NCBI GenBank assembly: GCA_025506515.1 | Contig: JACCIX010000035.1 | Coordinates: forward strand, 1-64,000 | Direction of reading: 5' to 3' | From: Flaveria trinervia | Taxonomy: Eukaryota > Streptophyta > Magnoliopsida > Asterales > Asteraceae | Length of the DNA stretch: 64,000 nucleotides | Shown: in pieces, positions 33,411-45,120 of the stretch | Numbering within the stretch: the first letter of the stretch is position 1 | Layout of the letters: each line of letters starts with the position of its first letter | The notes under the pieces: generated by a model | What the model saw: only the letters and a program-made list of their open reading frames with translations | What the model was told of the DNA's origin: nothing | Database searches by the model: none | Translations under genes and position numbers: made by a program

Positions 33411-36400
33411 TTAGCTTCTCAAATTTCTTGTACTTTTCCTCTCTAGTAACTCCGGCATGTATCTCGAATGCAAAACAGAGTCGTATAACATTCTGGAATT
33501 AGAGGGCTTGTACTATATCTTACGAGTCATAGAATAGTGGCCACTTGTATAATGTATAGACATCGTTTGCTGACAAGTTGGTTAGCCACATAGGGTCTAA
33601 CACCCGAATAGTTTCCATTTTGCTCTCTCTCTGTAGAACTATGACCGCTTCTCCTATTCTCCAATCATAATACCACCATTTAAAGTGTGGAGTGAAGTCC
33701 TGTGGCATTTCCCGTAAGGGAATCTTAGACATAGTGCGCGTAGGACTCCACTCCAGCACCACTTTCGGCTTCCAGTATTGGGATCCACTTCAGACCTTCG
33801 GATGTACCTCTTTGGTTGTTGAGGTTTGAAGTTTACCCACCTGGTCTGGTATTCCTTCCTTAGTGTAGCCTCAAACCAGCCTGACATTTTCCTCGGATAA
33901 GCATATAACAAATTTAGGCATTCCAGCTGGTTAAGCTCAAAACCAGGGAGAGTCTCAGATCGTGTGGGAATCTAAAGTACTCTATGCTCTTCTCCCTCTT
34001 AACTGCATACACGTTAAGATCCTCAAAATACGCCCATGCAATGATCTTGCCCGACACCTTTAGATGTTTCTTGACCTTGTATAGCTTGGTGTAGGCATTT
34101 GGCTTTTGTGCAGTGCGTTGGGCTCGTATCTCAGCAAAACAAGCCGCCCATTCAGCCTTCTTGATATCAACATTAGCGTCCGAGGCTTGGGCTTGGCTTT
34201 CATTCTTCTCAGTCTCTTTTTTCATTTCATCCAGTTTGTCGAACATAGCACTGCCGAGAGTGTCACCCAAATTGGGGATCACATTGCCCTCTCGGTCAGT
34301 GTAATCTAGATAGTACTCAGTAGTGACATCTTCAATCTCTATTTCATCTACGTTGTTGAGCTCGTCGTCATTGGTCACATCTTTGACAATCTCATCTGGG
34401 TTAAGCCTGAACATCTCTGCAAGTTGCTCGTCAGTCAGGTCGTGAATGATTTCTCCTTCTTCGGGAGTATAGCTCACCGACCTTCTGACAATCCCTTGAA
34501 AATCAAGAATCATTGTTAATTGAGACTTGATTTGGTGTAGGGGAGCAATATCATATTCATCGTGCTGAGATGTTTGATTTTTGTCTTGAATAGCAGGCTT
34601 CTCAGCAGGAAGGGCAAAGGATGATGCTCCTTGGTCTTGTGTTCTCTTGGTTCTCCTTTCTTGACCCTGAGCATAGGCTAATGCATCTGCATCACTGTCT
34701 TCATCATTATCATCATCTTTCTTTCCCTTACTCCCTTCATCTTCACTATCATATTCTTTATCAGTCTCATCATCATCACCATCCTCATCATCTTCATCAT
34801 CATTATCATCACTATCACCTTCTTTAATCTTTAGAGGCTCATCTTTTGATCCCTTTAGTTTGAGCATGATCGTCTGTTTGAGGCCTCCAACTCCTCAATC
34901 CTCTTCACTGATTGGTCATTGCGCTCTGAAGTTAGGTGATCTATTGTGCTTTCTACGCAATCTGCTGTGCTTGGGCAGCATTAAGCTCCACAAGATGACT
35001 TAGGTGAGCAGCTCTTTCTTCATCAGTAGCTAACAGCTTCAGCACCATGCGGTTTAGTGCAGCCAGCTGTTCCTCTACCCCAATGGAGGGTAGAGTGGAT
35101 CCTGTGGTGAAGGTGGTATGGGTTGATGAACCTGCTTGGTGGCTGGTGGTGGTAGATATGGTGAATATGGGTGGTGGAATATGAGTGGATGGTGAAGGTT
35201 TGGTTGTAGTCGTGGTGGTTGGGAGTGTGGTAGATATGGTAGGTGGTGTGGTAGTGGTGGTGGTAGCTGTGATGGAAGTGGTAGATGTGGTGGTAGGTGT
35301 GGCAGTAGTGGTGGCTGTGGTAGTGGTAGTGGATGGGGTCAAAGTAAATCTCGAACTCTTTCCCTTTTTGCCGTAAGGTGAGCCATCCTCTTCTTCCTTG
35401 AGCCATTAGATACAGAGGCTCCCCTTTGGCTACTGGGCTCGTCCGGGGTATAAGATGGATTAGCATCAGTAGTAACAGCATCCCTGGACTCACCCTGGCG
35501 TCAACCTACCGCCCTGAGCCCTATTTCAGTGGCTACGACCCGGCTCCCCATCGTTCGCACCAAAAGCTCCTCTTCCGAATCCTCCTCCTCATCCAGCTAA
35601 AAATCATGGTGGATTGGAGCCGGCTTGGGTCCACCCGGACCATCACCTCCTGGACCATCACTTTGGTCATCATCGTCAGAATCATCGGAGGGTAGAGCAA
35701 TAGGCTTAACATCTAAATCACTATCGTCGTGACGCCACTTCCTCCTAGCTGGCGCCACATAATCAACATTGGCAAGATGCCCGAACAGTCTCCTCACAGG
35801 GGATTTCACCTTCTTCCCCTTTTATACCTTCATCCTCCCTAATGTGGTGTCATCCATCACCTTCGGTGTAACTGCATCATCACTCTCTTTGGGCAGCGAG
35901 GGCAGCTTTTGGTCGATAATCAGTTGAAGGAAACACGGGTACATACAGAAACCCTCCTTTCCTTTGGCTTCTATGTTCTTGACCTAGTAGTTGAAGATCA
36001 TCCGTGAGAAGCTGAATGGATGATTCAGTACCAGAGCCACATAGGCGTTCTGGATCTTATCAGACAGCTCATCAAAGCCCCCTTCCTTTATTGAAGGGTA
36101 CATACAGAAACCCTCCTTTCCTTTGGCTTCTATTCACTTTAGCAGCACATGGGCTAAATACTTGAGTTGGGGGCACAGGTTGCTCTTGTTGAGCACACCT
36201 GCGTTTATGTCCCCCACGTACTTAGCTCGAAGAAAACAATCTCGGACTGTCAGTGGATGCAATCTGGTAGGGCAGTCACTATCATCTCCCAACTCTAACA
36301 CCCTCCTCAGGTCTTCCTCACTAATCTCTATCTCTTCACCAAATATGCTACTCCTAATACCATGCGGTTCAACAGACATGTCGACTATCGTGCTTTCCCA

Positions 36401-36570
36401 GAACGCCTGCTGAATCGATCGATATGGTGTGCACAGGGTAGATATAGCCTTGAAGATCCTTGATCTCCGTAGGAAGGCAATAATCCTAGCAAAATCAGAG
36501 GCATTCCGGGAGTTGACATCCAGATGTGCACAGAGGTTATGCTTGTGCTCATAGTCCATCTACTCGCCAT
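33411..36570 (-). pseudogene. Extra ORF (post-pol protein) of C5, broken
   Basis: Start ATG at 36570, four bases after a splice-acceptor-like TAACAG. N-terminal domain (36570-35900): KHNLCAHLD, FGEEIEISEEDLRRVLELGD and LHPLTVRDCFLRAKYVGD. Then a basic/Ser-Asp patch (SDLDVKPIALPSDDSDDDD, about 35735-35650), a Thr-rich tract (35342-35180), a Gln/Ala coiled-coil start, an acidic run (34840-34700) and a conserved C-terminal domain: YTPEEGEIIHDLTDEQLAEM, CFAEIRAQRTAQKPNAYTKL, HFKWWYYDWRIGEAVIVLQ and LDPMWLTNLSANDVYTLY, ending near 33520. A further conserved run to a second stop at about 33411 is in frame. The longest open part (34867-33914) covers the acidic run and the start of the C-terminal domain. 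There is a 1-base loss near the start, a 37-bp duplicated insert at 36096-36132 and several frameshifts. No known enzyme motif is seen. Confidence 0.75.
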
Positions 36571-36574
36571 GTTT

Positions 36575-37098
36575 CTGTTACACAAGATAAATAAACGTTA
36601 GAGTTTGTGTAAGTGAATGACCCTTGAATTTAATGGACTTTAATCATTCTGTTCTGTCGTGCTAATGGACAGTCCGATTGAGTCTTAGTCGTGCGAATGA
36701 GCTCAGTCATTAGTATGAACCTACGACTTAACTGAGTTGTATGCTATTCTATGCGGTTGAACCGTCGTGTGACTGAATTCATACGCATGGTTCATTCGTG
36801 CGATTGATTCATTTGCCCATTTCAATCGTGTGATTGAAGTTCATCGGTGTGTCCATTCGCACATGTCTCTATTCGGTACTGTCGAATTGATTCTTGGTCT
36901 ATACTTGATGTTACACGTTCAGGTTAATCTCATTGGACTCGCAATCCATCAAAATAACACTTAGTACTAAATAATTTGACGATTAAGTACAGATTAGTGG
37001 TTTATTTAGAAGGTTTTGTCTCGGTTTTGTTTAGACCCGATTTGAACTTTAGGGCTAGATTAATTTGTGCATTTTGGTCAATTTTAGTCTTGCATTAC
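36575..37098 (-). other. Candidate 5'-UTR intron before the extra ORF of C5
   Basis: On the - strand: donor CTACAG|GTAATG at 37098, acceptor TTGTGTAACAG ending at 36575, length 524 nt. The start codon follows four bases later. C4 has the same arrangement (540 nt). Inference from consensus sites and conservation; no RNA data. Confidence 0.5.
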
Positions 37099-37237
37099 CT
37101 GTAGAAACAAAGTGTAATCGGTTAGTCTCACAGACAGGGTGCTAAATCACAAATATGAAATTTGGGTAGAGTAATCTTGCTTTCGTGCAATTTAGGTGCG
37201 ATTTGGGGGTGATGAGTGTCTGCGAGCGACTCCCCCT

Positions 37238-37246
37238 CTATTTATA
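37238..37246 (-). promoter_or_regulatory. TATA box upstream of the extra ORF in C5
   Basis: TATAAATAG on the - strand, directly downstream of the palindrome array. The block ACTCATCACCCC about 25-35 bases further is shared with C4, where a transcription start would be expected. Confidence 0.55.
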
Positions 37247-37634
37247 CTAGGTTTTCCTTCAGTTGTGAGACTGAACCTATTCGCACTCTTGATTCGTGCG
37301 ACTGGGTCTCAGTCGTGCGACTCCCTTAGTCGGTCACATTCAGTCGTGCGACTAGGTTTCAGTTGTGTGACTGACTCATTCGGTCAGATCCATTCGTGCG
37401 ATTGGTTCATGTTGGTGATCCAATCGTACGGCTTGACCCATGCTTATGGTCCACTCGTACGTCTGGTCCATACGTGTGGTTCAGTCGTGCGATTGGACTC
37501 ATACATATGATCCAATCGTGCGACTGGTCTATACTTATGATCCAGTCGTGCGAATGGCTCATACTTGTGAGTTTGACCTTATGACCATTCAAACACTTAG
37601 CCCTTTTAACTATAGATAAAATGTTACGATCGAT

Positions 37635-37733
37635 GATCATCTCAGACATGATCTTTTTAACTTTGAAAACTGTTTATCACCTCAGACGTGACCTGTTTTA
37701 TTTTTCAACATCTTGGTCACCTCAGACGTGACC
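37635..37733 (-). repeat. Phased inverted repeats (GGTCAC...GTGACC) in C5
   Basis: Three 19-base imperfect inverted repeats start at 37635, 37675 and 37715, exactly 40 bases apart. The core TCTGAG lies between the arms (on the - strand GTCTGAGGTG). C4 has four copies at 40-41-base spacing (49181-49320). Confidence 0.85.
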
Positions 37734-39169
37734 CTTTCGGGTGAGTGATTCATAGATTTCGACGAGTTGTTGAGTCCAACACTTACTTTACAGTTAACTA
37801 AAATTAAATAAAACAACTTGAAATTAAAAGCAATAACAAGACATATTTTGAATTTTTGACAAGAGATTGAATTCAACCTATTAGAATACTTCTAACTGAT
37901 TTGACTTCCTAGACAACACATCTTGAATTTAGTTTTATCATTTTTAGTACAATTCATTATGGAATCATACAGGTGTATCAGAATCATTTGGGACAATTTC
38001 ATTTACCATTTTGATACTCGATTCTTGTTTTGATCCGAGAGTCAATAGAAAGTCTAGGAAATCATACTAGAACTACCAGATGCACACAATGATTTTGACT
38101 TTCAAGAGCTACAACTCAGAATGATTGTCAATATACTTATCCTTTTAAATCCATACACAGACTTTTGACACACATTGGTGATAAATTAAGGTTTAATTAT
38201 TTCAGCGAGCGTTTGTGGATCCCACACTTATATGGTAATCAACGTTTCTCAAGAGATTTTTGAGCGGTCTACGGGTATATTACAAGAAGAAACTATTCTA
38301 AGAGCTTTCAAAGAGATGCTAAGCCTCAAGTTAGTGCCACCACATAGTAGAGAGGCACAAACAACAATGAATTCTAGAATATTTAGGTTATGCTTATCCT
38401 CAGGTCAGTGCCATCACACAACAGAGAGGCACACAACCTATCTTCTTGTTTGATCAATTATTTTCTTTTTGCACATATCGCACCAACAACATAAGTTATT
38501 AGCTTGATTGCTTTTTTCATTTTTCATGTGCGTTGCCCATATTTTATGGTCGTCCGCACACATATGTGGTGTTTATTTTGCTCTTCACCCCTTATTGGAA
38601 CTGTGTTGATTGTGTTAACCAGGGATAAGATGGGAACCCACAGCTTGTTGAACAACTTAGTTTGAAGTTTTTAAACCACCAATGAGGTCTACTAATCTAT
38701 TGTGTTGAATCTACCGACACATCATATAATGAACTAGCAGCCTCTAGGTCTACATTCTTTATGTTACCTTAGCAGATTGCTAGTTTAACTATCATTTTCC
38801 TTTTATTTTGCTTGGACTTCTCAGACTTATACATGGAATTTTTCATCTTGATCGTTTAAAAACGTTTAAATGCCCAAACTATCTGTTTCTTGTGTACTAT
38901 CATTTTCCATAACTGTTGAATCAATATCACAAATTTGATTACATTCCTTTTGGCTAAGATGTCCTCCTCCCTCGTTATTTTTTTATTTTTTTAATAATTA
39001 AATAAAGACCCCTAATTTAATACTAATCTAACCTATTCTCCCCCTAAAATTCTAAAACCGAAAGTATTTTCGCGTTGTTGGATTTTAATAGACGAAGAAA
39101 TGTAAAATAAAAATAAAATAAAATAAAATTGACTCTACATGTCGAACTATGTACTTTCGTCTTCTGGAA

Positions 39170-39744
39170 TCACGTCACATTTTCTTTCACGCCGTTGACC
39201 TCTAACAGATATAAAAATCTCGGTTTATCAAAAGCTTTTGTGTAGAGGTCAGCGCATTGAAAGTTCGTATTAATTTTAACTACATCGATTAAACTCTTTT
39301 CAAAACAATAACGTATAAAGTGATATTTAATGCTGATGTGTTTAGTTTTAGGATGTTGGACCGGATTTTTAGTTACGGCGATAGCAACAAAATTATCAAC
39401 AAAGATAGGAGTGTTCGAGAATTTCAAACCGTAGTCACGCATTTGCTGTTGAATCCAGATGATTTGTGAACAGCAACTTGCAGCAGCAACGTATTTAGCT
39501 TCACATGTTGAAAGAGCAACAGAGGTCTGCTTCTTACACTGCCAGGTGACTAATCTTCTCCCAAAAAATTGACATCCTACAGACGTTGACTTGTAATTCA
39601 TTTTGCATCCGCCATAATCCAAATCACTGTACACAGTAGGTGCAAAGTCATCGTCATGAGGATACCACAACCTGAGTGTTGGAGTACCCTTCAGATAACG
39701 GAATATCCTTTTGACACCAATGAGATGGTTGACTTTAGGTTTTG
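39170..39744 (-). pseudogene. Copia RNase H of C5 (part beyond the C4 insertion)
   Basis: Open frame continuing pol: HLIGVKRIFRYLKGTPTLRL, VYSDLDYGGCKMN, TCEAKYVAAASCCSQIIWI and HISIKYHFIRYCFEKSLIDV, ending with KAFDKPRFLYLLEVNGV near 39180. This domain degrades the RNA in RNA:DNA hybrids. It is intact within the segment but separated from its reverse transcriptase by C4, so it counts as a pseudogene. Confidence 0.92.
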
Positions 39745-39749
39745 CCTGA

Positions 39750-40498
39750 TGTTGATCCATATGTACCTAGTTTACGATCTTAATGTAATATGTCTGTCAT
39801 GTCCTTAATATAAATAAAATATATGAATTGAATAAAACGTATTATGTGGCTATTGATCTTAATGTTTAATGTTTCAGTGTATGTTTTAATGTTTATCATT
39901 TATTAATGCATATTGAACCAACTATATAGGTTTGTGGTTGTTTGAATAGATCTAAGTCAATTAATGATTGTGAAACATATTCAAACTTAGCCATATGAAG
40001 TTATCATGCGAATGGCCCATGCTAATGGATCATGCACATGAACAACTTCATGCTAATGAACTAGTTGCACGACTGAACCAGGAGACTGGATCAATCGCAC
40101 AATTGTGACGTGAGATTGAATCAGTCGCACGACTAAACACTCAGACGTGCGAATGGATCAACCGCATGACTCAGTCGCACGACTGAACCATGCTAATGGT
40201 TCAGTCGCACGAATGAGTAACCCTGACCTATAAGTACCACTTAATTCGTGAAAAAAAGAACACTTTTAATTTTTCGACTCCTACATGTACCCTAGCCGTC
40301 CAGAACGTCCAAGAAAGCCAGTCCAAGTTCATAGATCGTTCTTGATTGATTCCTATTCGTTCTTAACATTTAGTTTAATCTTATATTGATCAGGTTAACG
40401 TTCTCACTGATTGGATCGCCATCAAATAGGATTCCGCACTATTTGATTTGGTATACACGTGAATCAGTTAGTACTCAGTCCATTACACGGTCCTAACA
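39750..40498 (+). repeat. 5' LTR of C4
   Basis: 749 bases from TGTTGATCCATATG to GGTCCTAACA. It contains an array of CAGTCGCACGACTGA-type palindromes (about 40065-40220), a TATA box TATAAGT at 40239-40245 and the leader start. Confidence 0.95.
40239..40245 (+). promoter_or_regulatory. TATA box of the C4 5' LTR
   Basis: CCTATAAGTACC follows the palindrome array. The 3' LTR has CCTATAAATACC (54242-54253), and the C5 5' LTR has the inverted ATTTATA at 60856-60862. Confidence 0.65.
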
Positions 40499-40500
40499 AG

Positions 40501-40512
40501 TGGTATCAGAGC
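40501..40512 (+). other. Primer-binding site of C4
   Basis: TGGTATCAGAGC, two bases after the LTR end. Perfect match to the usual initiator-Met-tRNA site. Confidence 0.95.
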
Positions 40513-40993
40513 TTTGGCTCTTGAATTACATGTGATTCAATCGATTTTGATATAAAAATTGTGTTTTTCACGCAAAAACGCAATCTTTTTGTGTCAAATG
40601 TTGTTATGGACGTCTCCAGGTCTTAAAGTTAACGTTTTTTTCCGGCATACGACAATTAGGGTTCTGTGAAATTCGTGTTTTGCGTCAAAATACCTTAAAC
40701 TTTTGAATTTTCAAGATTCAGTAGCTTCAGTCGCACGATTGACTCAATCGCACGACTGAATCCACACGCATCCCTCATACGCACGATTGGACTCATTCGT
40801 ACATCCATTCGTACGACTGAACTGTCTATTCGCACTGTTCATCCGCACCTGTCCATTCGCACCATTGATTCATCCGCATTGGTTCATTCGCATGTTTGAG
40901 CCATTCATAGTGTTTAATCGCACGAGTTGTCCATTCGCACACCTTCATTCGCACAAGTAAAACAGTTTGTTCCAAAATTCAAAGTTATTAGTA
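40513..40993 (+). other. Leader of C4 with palindromes
   Basis: Untranslated leader. From 40728 to 40965 it carries many half-sites CATTCGCAC, CAGTCGCACGATTG and TCGTACGACTGA, the same motif family as in the LTR. No upstream protein is recognised. Confidence 0.75.
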
Positions 40994-42599
40994 ATGGAGG
41001 ATCAATATTCAGCATTCACCGCCGGAAGGGACTCCAGGATTCAAAATTTGTTGCTTCTAGAAAATGAAGTAGGAAATCATAACAAACCCCCTAAGCTTAT
41101 AACTTAGATGATTACCCACAATGGAAACAAAGATTTGAGATTTACTTAAATGGAGTACATCCCAATCTGTGGGAGTCGGCAGAGACAATGATATAGTATG
41201 CCTGTAGGTGCAGATGGAGTCAAACTTACCTTAAGCGGTATGACTGACAGCCAAAAGGTAAAGTACAATATAGAGAAAAGTATATGCGTTGCTGACTCAG
41301 TCAATTCCTAAGGACATCTTCCATCAGTTTTCTGAGAACAAGCAAGCTAAGAAGCTATGGGATGCATTGGAAAAGAGGTATGAGGGAAATGCATCGTTAA
41401 AAGCTCTAAAGGCTAAAGCGTTGAAAAAGGAGTTTGATAACTTCTCGTCAATGGGAAAGGAGAGCTTGGACGACGTCATTGATCGTTTTTACCATTTGAT
41501 GAGTGAGCTGCACACTCATGGAGTCACCACATCTATGGAAGGCAAAGTTTCAAATTTTGCAGATGGGTTGCTTGAGAAGTGGAGTTCGTTTGTTTCCAAC
41601 CTCAGACAGAATGATATGCTAGCGAAGTTAGATATCAACGATTTTATTCTGAAGCTGAGAGAGGAAGAGTTGAGGATGAAGTACAGGGCCCAAAAGTCTT
41701 CATACGATCAAAATCCAGCATTGTACAACTCAACTCCACAAGCCAAAACATCTGGAGTGCCACTTCAAACAACGCTTGTGTTGAGTTCAGCTGGTCCATC
41801 TCAAGCTACTACTTCAGGATCTGACATGTTAGGGTCGTCTGGTACCAAATACATAGCACTTGAAGCGAATGCTACAAGACTAAAGACCGAGAATCTCGGG
41901 AATGTGACAGTAGAGGTAGCAAAAGAGCACATGGATCTCTTAGCAGCTGTTATCCACTCCTATGACGGACTAGTTGCTGGGAAGATTAGGAACTGCCATC
42001 TGGCAGACGAGGACTACGAGCAGGTAGACGAGACAGAGCTGGAGAGAATGGACATCATGTGGGCCTTAACAAGTGCTGTCCGGAGAGCTAAGAAGTTTGT
42101 CAAGAAGACCGGACATAATCTGATTGCCACTAAGGACACAACTTTTTGTTTTGAAAAGACTAAAGTTACCTGTTTCAACTGTGGGGAAAAGGGGCACTTC
42201 AAACGTGAATGTGTTAAGCCCAAGAAGACAGGAAATGGGAATCCATTCTCATCTTTCACTCGTCAGGATAAACCCACAAGCAGCCCTACTTCGTCGAGCA
42301 AGGATCCCAAAGCCTTGACTGCTCACGATGACGAAGGACAAGATTGGAGCTTTCGGTTTGTGTCTCCGGGAGAATCCAACATTGCTAGTGTTGAAGATCT
42401 AGATGACGACTTAGCAAGCGAAGGTGAAATTGTAGTGGAACTCGCGATGTCAAATGTTGAAGACACTGCAACTTTGGTTGATCACCTGCCTGAAGAAGGG
42501 ACAAGTTCAACAAGTCCAGAATCATCAGAACCAGAAAAGTCAGACACTGCTTTGATGGCTGATTCAACCACACCCTCTCAGGTAAGTACCACTACTTAA
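40994..42599 (+). pseudogene. gag: gag of C4 (broken near the start)
   Basis: Start at ATG 40994 (MEDQYSAFTAGRDSRIQNL). A lost base near 41100 shifts the frame, and a second defect lies near 41190. From 41289 a long frame is open to 42599. It holds a UBN2/Retrotran_gag-type domain (KKLWDALEKRY, LKKEFDNFSSMGKESLDD, FADGL) and a zinc knuckle CFNCGEKGHFKREC at 42171-42212. The Ser/Glu-rich tail ends shortly after a CAG|GTAAGT sequence (about 42589). Gag would form the particle and package the RNA. Confidence 0.85.
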
Positions 42600-43775
42600 C
42601 TTTTCAATAATCGTGCTTGTTTTGATTGTAATAAATTTAGGGAAAGTATTGATTTGAAATTTACTAGTTTATTAGATCATAATGATAACTTAGTAAAGGA
42701 CTTACAACTATGCACAGAAGCAAATAGAGTCTTAAAACAAAATGAGCACAACTATAAAGAAAAGATAAAACTTTTGAATAAACAACTTAGGAAAACTGAA
42801 GTTGTAGCTTTTAACCAAGCTAATGGCATTAAGTTCTATCTAAACTCCCTAGAAGTAAATCATTAAAACAAAAACTGCATAGTTGGACAAGTTCTTCTAA
42901 TATTCCAACACTTAGTGAGAGAGCGCACAATGGGGAGGGTTTGGGATATAAAGTGTTCCACCACCACATGAGACCTTGATGAATGCCAAAAGTAAACCAA
43001 TAATTAATAACCCAATCAAGGATCATGTGGTGTCCACTCCTCTTGTAGTGATCCAGATTCCACATGTAAACCAAATGAATTTGTCACTAAACAAAAGGAT
43101 GCCACTTCAAAATCAAAAGGTAAAATGCCTTGTGTTAATCTAGACGAACAATTTGAAAAGGTTAAAATAAAATCCGTTTCAACAAAGTCTATTTCTGAAC
43201 CTAGAAATACCAAACAAATTAACCAATCTTGTGCTTCATGTCTAAGTCCAAATAAACAAAAGGGAAAAGATGTTAACAATGTTCAAATAATTAATTTTGT
43301 TAAACAAGATAAAACATCTAAACAAGAAGTGTCAAAACCCAAACAGAATAAAGTCACTCGTGTGTCACACACTTCTCCACAGAATTAGTTAAATCGTCAA
43401 GTTGAAAGCACATCGTGCTACAACTGTGGAAAGTATGGGCACATAGCATCTTATTATCCTTATTATCAGAAACCAAAGAAAAAGATTGAACTTTATGAAA
43501 CTAAAGCAAGCTCTTCCAAAAGAAGCTCTGTGACTCCACCAAAAAGAGTCAGTGAACCTAAAGTTCAACCTATCAGCCAATCATCTGTTTACCACAACAG
43601 ACCTTACACAAAGCTGTCTTATGGAAAGAAAAGTCTATGTCTGGTAATGAGAACAAGAAGACAAATGATCTTCCCTCACCCACTAATGGACAATGGGTAG
43701 AATTTATGATGTGTGATGCCTCTGGGTCACCCAAGCCGTTAAGGCTTGGGTCCCTAACCTTACCTAATGTTTTCC
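42600..43775 (+). pseudogene. C-terminal gag/gag-pol linker of C4 with second zinc knuckle
   Basis: In C5 the gag frame visibly continues over this part, so it is gag rather than spacer. It has a coiled-coil-like stretch (DLQLCTEANRVLKQNEH, KIKLLNKQLRKTEVV, 42690-42810) and a Lys/Ser-rich part (43125-43388). The second knuckle, CYNCGKYGHIASYY (about 43410-43455), has lost its last Cys to Tyr. C5 has lost the first Cys instead. Stops and shifts occur near 42600, 42863, 42980 and 43388. Confidence 0.7.
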
Positions 43776-44195
43776 ACTAACTATGAAGGGTGTTCGCTAT
43801 AGTGCTGAAACAAACACTTGGATTGTAGATAGCGGAGCATCAAGGCACATGACCGGAAACCGGGCACTCCTATCAAACGTCAAAAAAATCAAAGGAGGTC
43901 ATGTTCCTTTTGCTGGAAACAAGGCGAGTACATCACAACTCAAGGGGAAGTAGGGAACCAGAAAGTGAAGTTTGACAAGGTAAACAATGTTCAACAACTT
44001 CAAAATAATCTGCTTTTTGTTTCCCAAATTTGTGATAAGGGATTTAAGGTATTCTTCGACAATAAGAAGTGCTATGTCTTGAAAAAGGACTATATGATTC
44101 CGGAGGACAAAGTCTTAATGTCAGCCTTAAGATATAATGCCCTTTACGTCTTGGATCTATCAAAGGCCTCCATAACGGATCATCAAGTTTAGTGC
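43776..44195 (+). pseudogene. Copia protease of C4
   Basis: TWIVDSGASRHMTGN with the active site DSGA at 43828-43839, followed by LLSNVKKIKGGHVPFAGNK. A frameshift near 43925 separates the second half (VKFDKVNNVQQLQNNLLFVS, from 43965). Confidence 0.87.
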
Positions 44196-45120
44196 TTCTT
44201 GTCAAAAGCTACTGTGAAGGATTTAATCTCCTGGCATAGGAGACTGGGGTACATCAATCCATGGAAGATGAACCACTTGATCCAGAATGATCTAGTGCGA
44301 GGAGTCAATGTCAAGAACTTCCAACTTTTGGATTTTTGTGTTGCCTGCAAGAAAGGCAAACAAACAAAGAAGTCTCATAAGGCAAAGAAAGTTAATTCAA
44401 TAGAACTGCCTCTTGAGCTTCTTCACATGGATCTGTTTGGTCCAGTCAGTACAAGAAGCATCGCAGGCGACTTGTACTGCTATGTAGTTACAGATGACTA
44501 CTCAAGATTTTCTTGGGTGATGTTTCTGAAATCAAAATCAGAAATATTTGAGTCATTCAAAGAATTGGTAACTACACTGGAGTCTCTCTACAAGATGAAG
44601 GCGAGACAAGTACGCTCAGACAATGGAACCGAGTTTAAGAACCAATGGATGGAGGCTTTCCGCAAAGGGAATTGTGCACCAGTTTACTTCTGCCTACACT
44701 CCTTAGATGAACGGTGTTGCTGAGAGAAAGAATCGCAACTTAATAGAGATAGCACGCACATGCTAGCAGACTCGAAACTGCCTATCCAATTTTGGAATGA
44801 GGCTGTTGCCAATGCGTGTTACACGTTAAATCGAGTTATGGTGGTAAAACGTCATGGCAAGACGTGTTACGAGTTACTTCAACGACATAAACCAAATCTG
44901 GAGTACCTCGAACCGTTTGGAGCACCATGTACATTGCTGAAGAAAACTCAGGAAGGAAAGTTTAGCGAGAAGGCTGAAGAGGGCATTTTTCTAGGTTACA
45001 ACATACCGAATAAGAGAGTTTACAACAACTCAACGGGTCAAGTAGAGGAGTGGTGTAACTTCGATGTTAGAGATACACCACTCCTCCTACTGGAAAAGGA
45101 CCCGCATTCTTTTCGACTAT
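44196..45120 (+). pseudogene. Copia integrase of C4
   Basis: GAG_pre-integrase zinc finger: WHRRLGYINPWKMNHL and CVACKKGKQTKKSH (44228-44380). The catalytic core has LLHMDLFGPVS (first Asp), VTDDYSRFSWVMF and VRSDNGTEFKN (second Asp, near 44620). The third catalytic Glu lies in the shifted AERKNRN segment near 44720. The C-terminal part GIFLGYNIPNKRVYN (44980-45030) follows. Frameshifts near 44680 and 45090. Confidence 0.9.

Larger units (their letters stand above)
36571..39169 (-). other. Spacer of C5 between RNase H and the extra ORF, with promoter-like module
   Basis: Read 5'-3' on the - strand it holds: a CTCTGTTGTGTGATGGCACTGACCTGAGG-type motif region (about 38430-38310), three 19-base inverted repeats at 40-bp phase (37733-37635), CAGTCG palindromes (37570-37250), a TATA box (37246-37238), a leader exon and a candidate intron (37098-36575) with more palindromes (36870-36660). 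No open frame of note. The sequence is collinear with 47190-50366 of C4. Confidence 0.72.

Noticed and set aside
34621..35376. His-rich and Val/Gly-rich open frames on the + strand
   Set aside because: They are antisense readings of the acidic run and Thr-rich tract of the C5 extra ORF. Low-complexity shadows.
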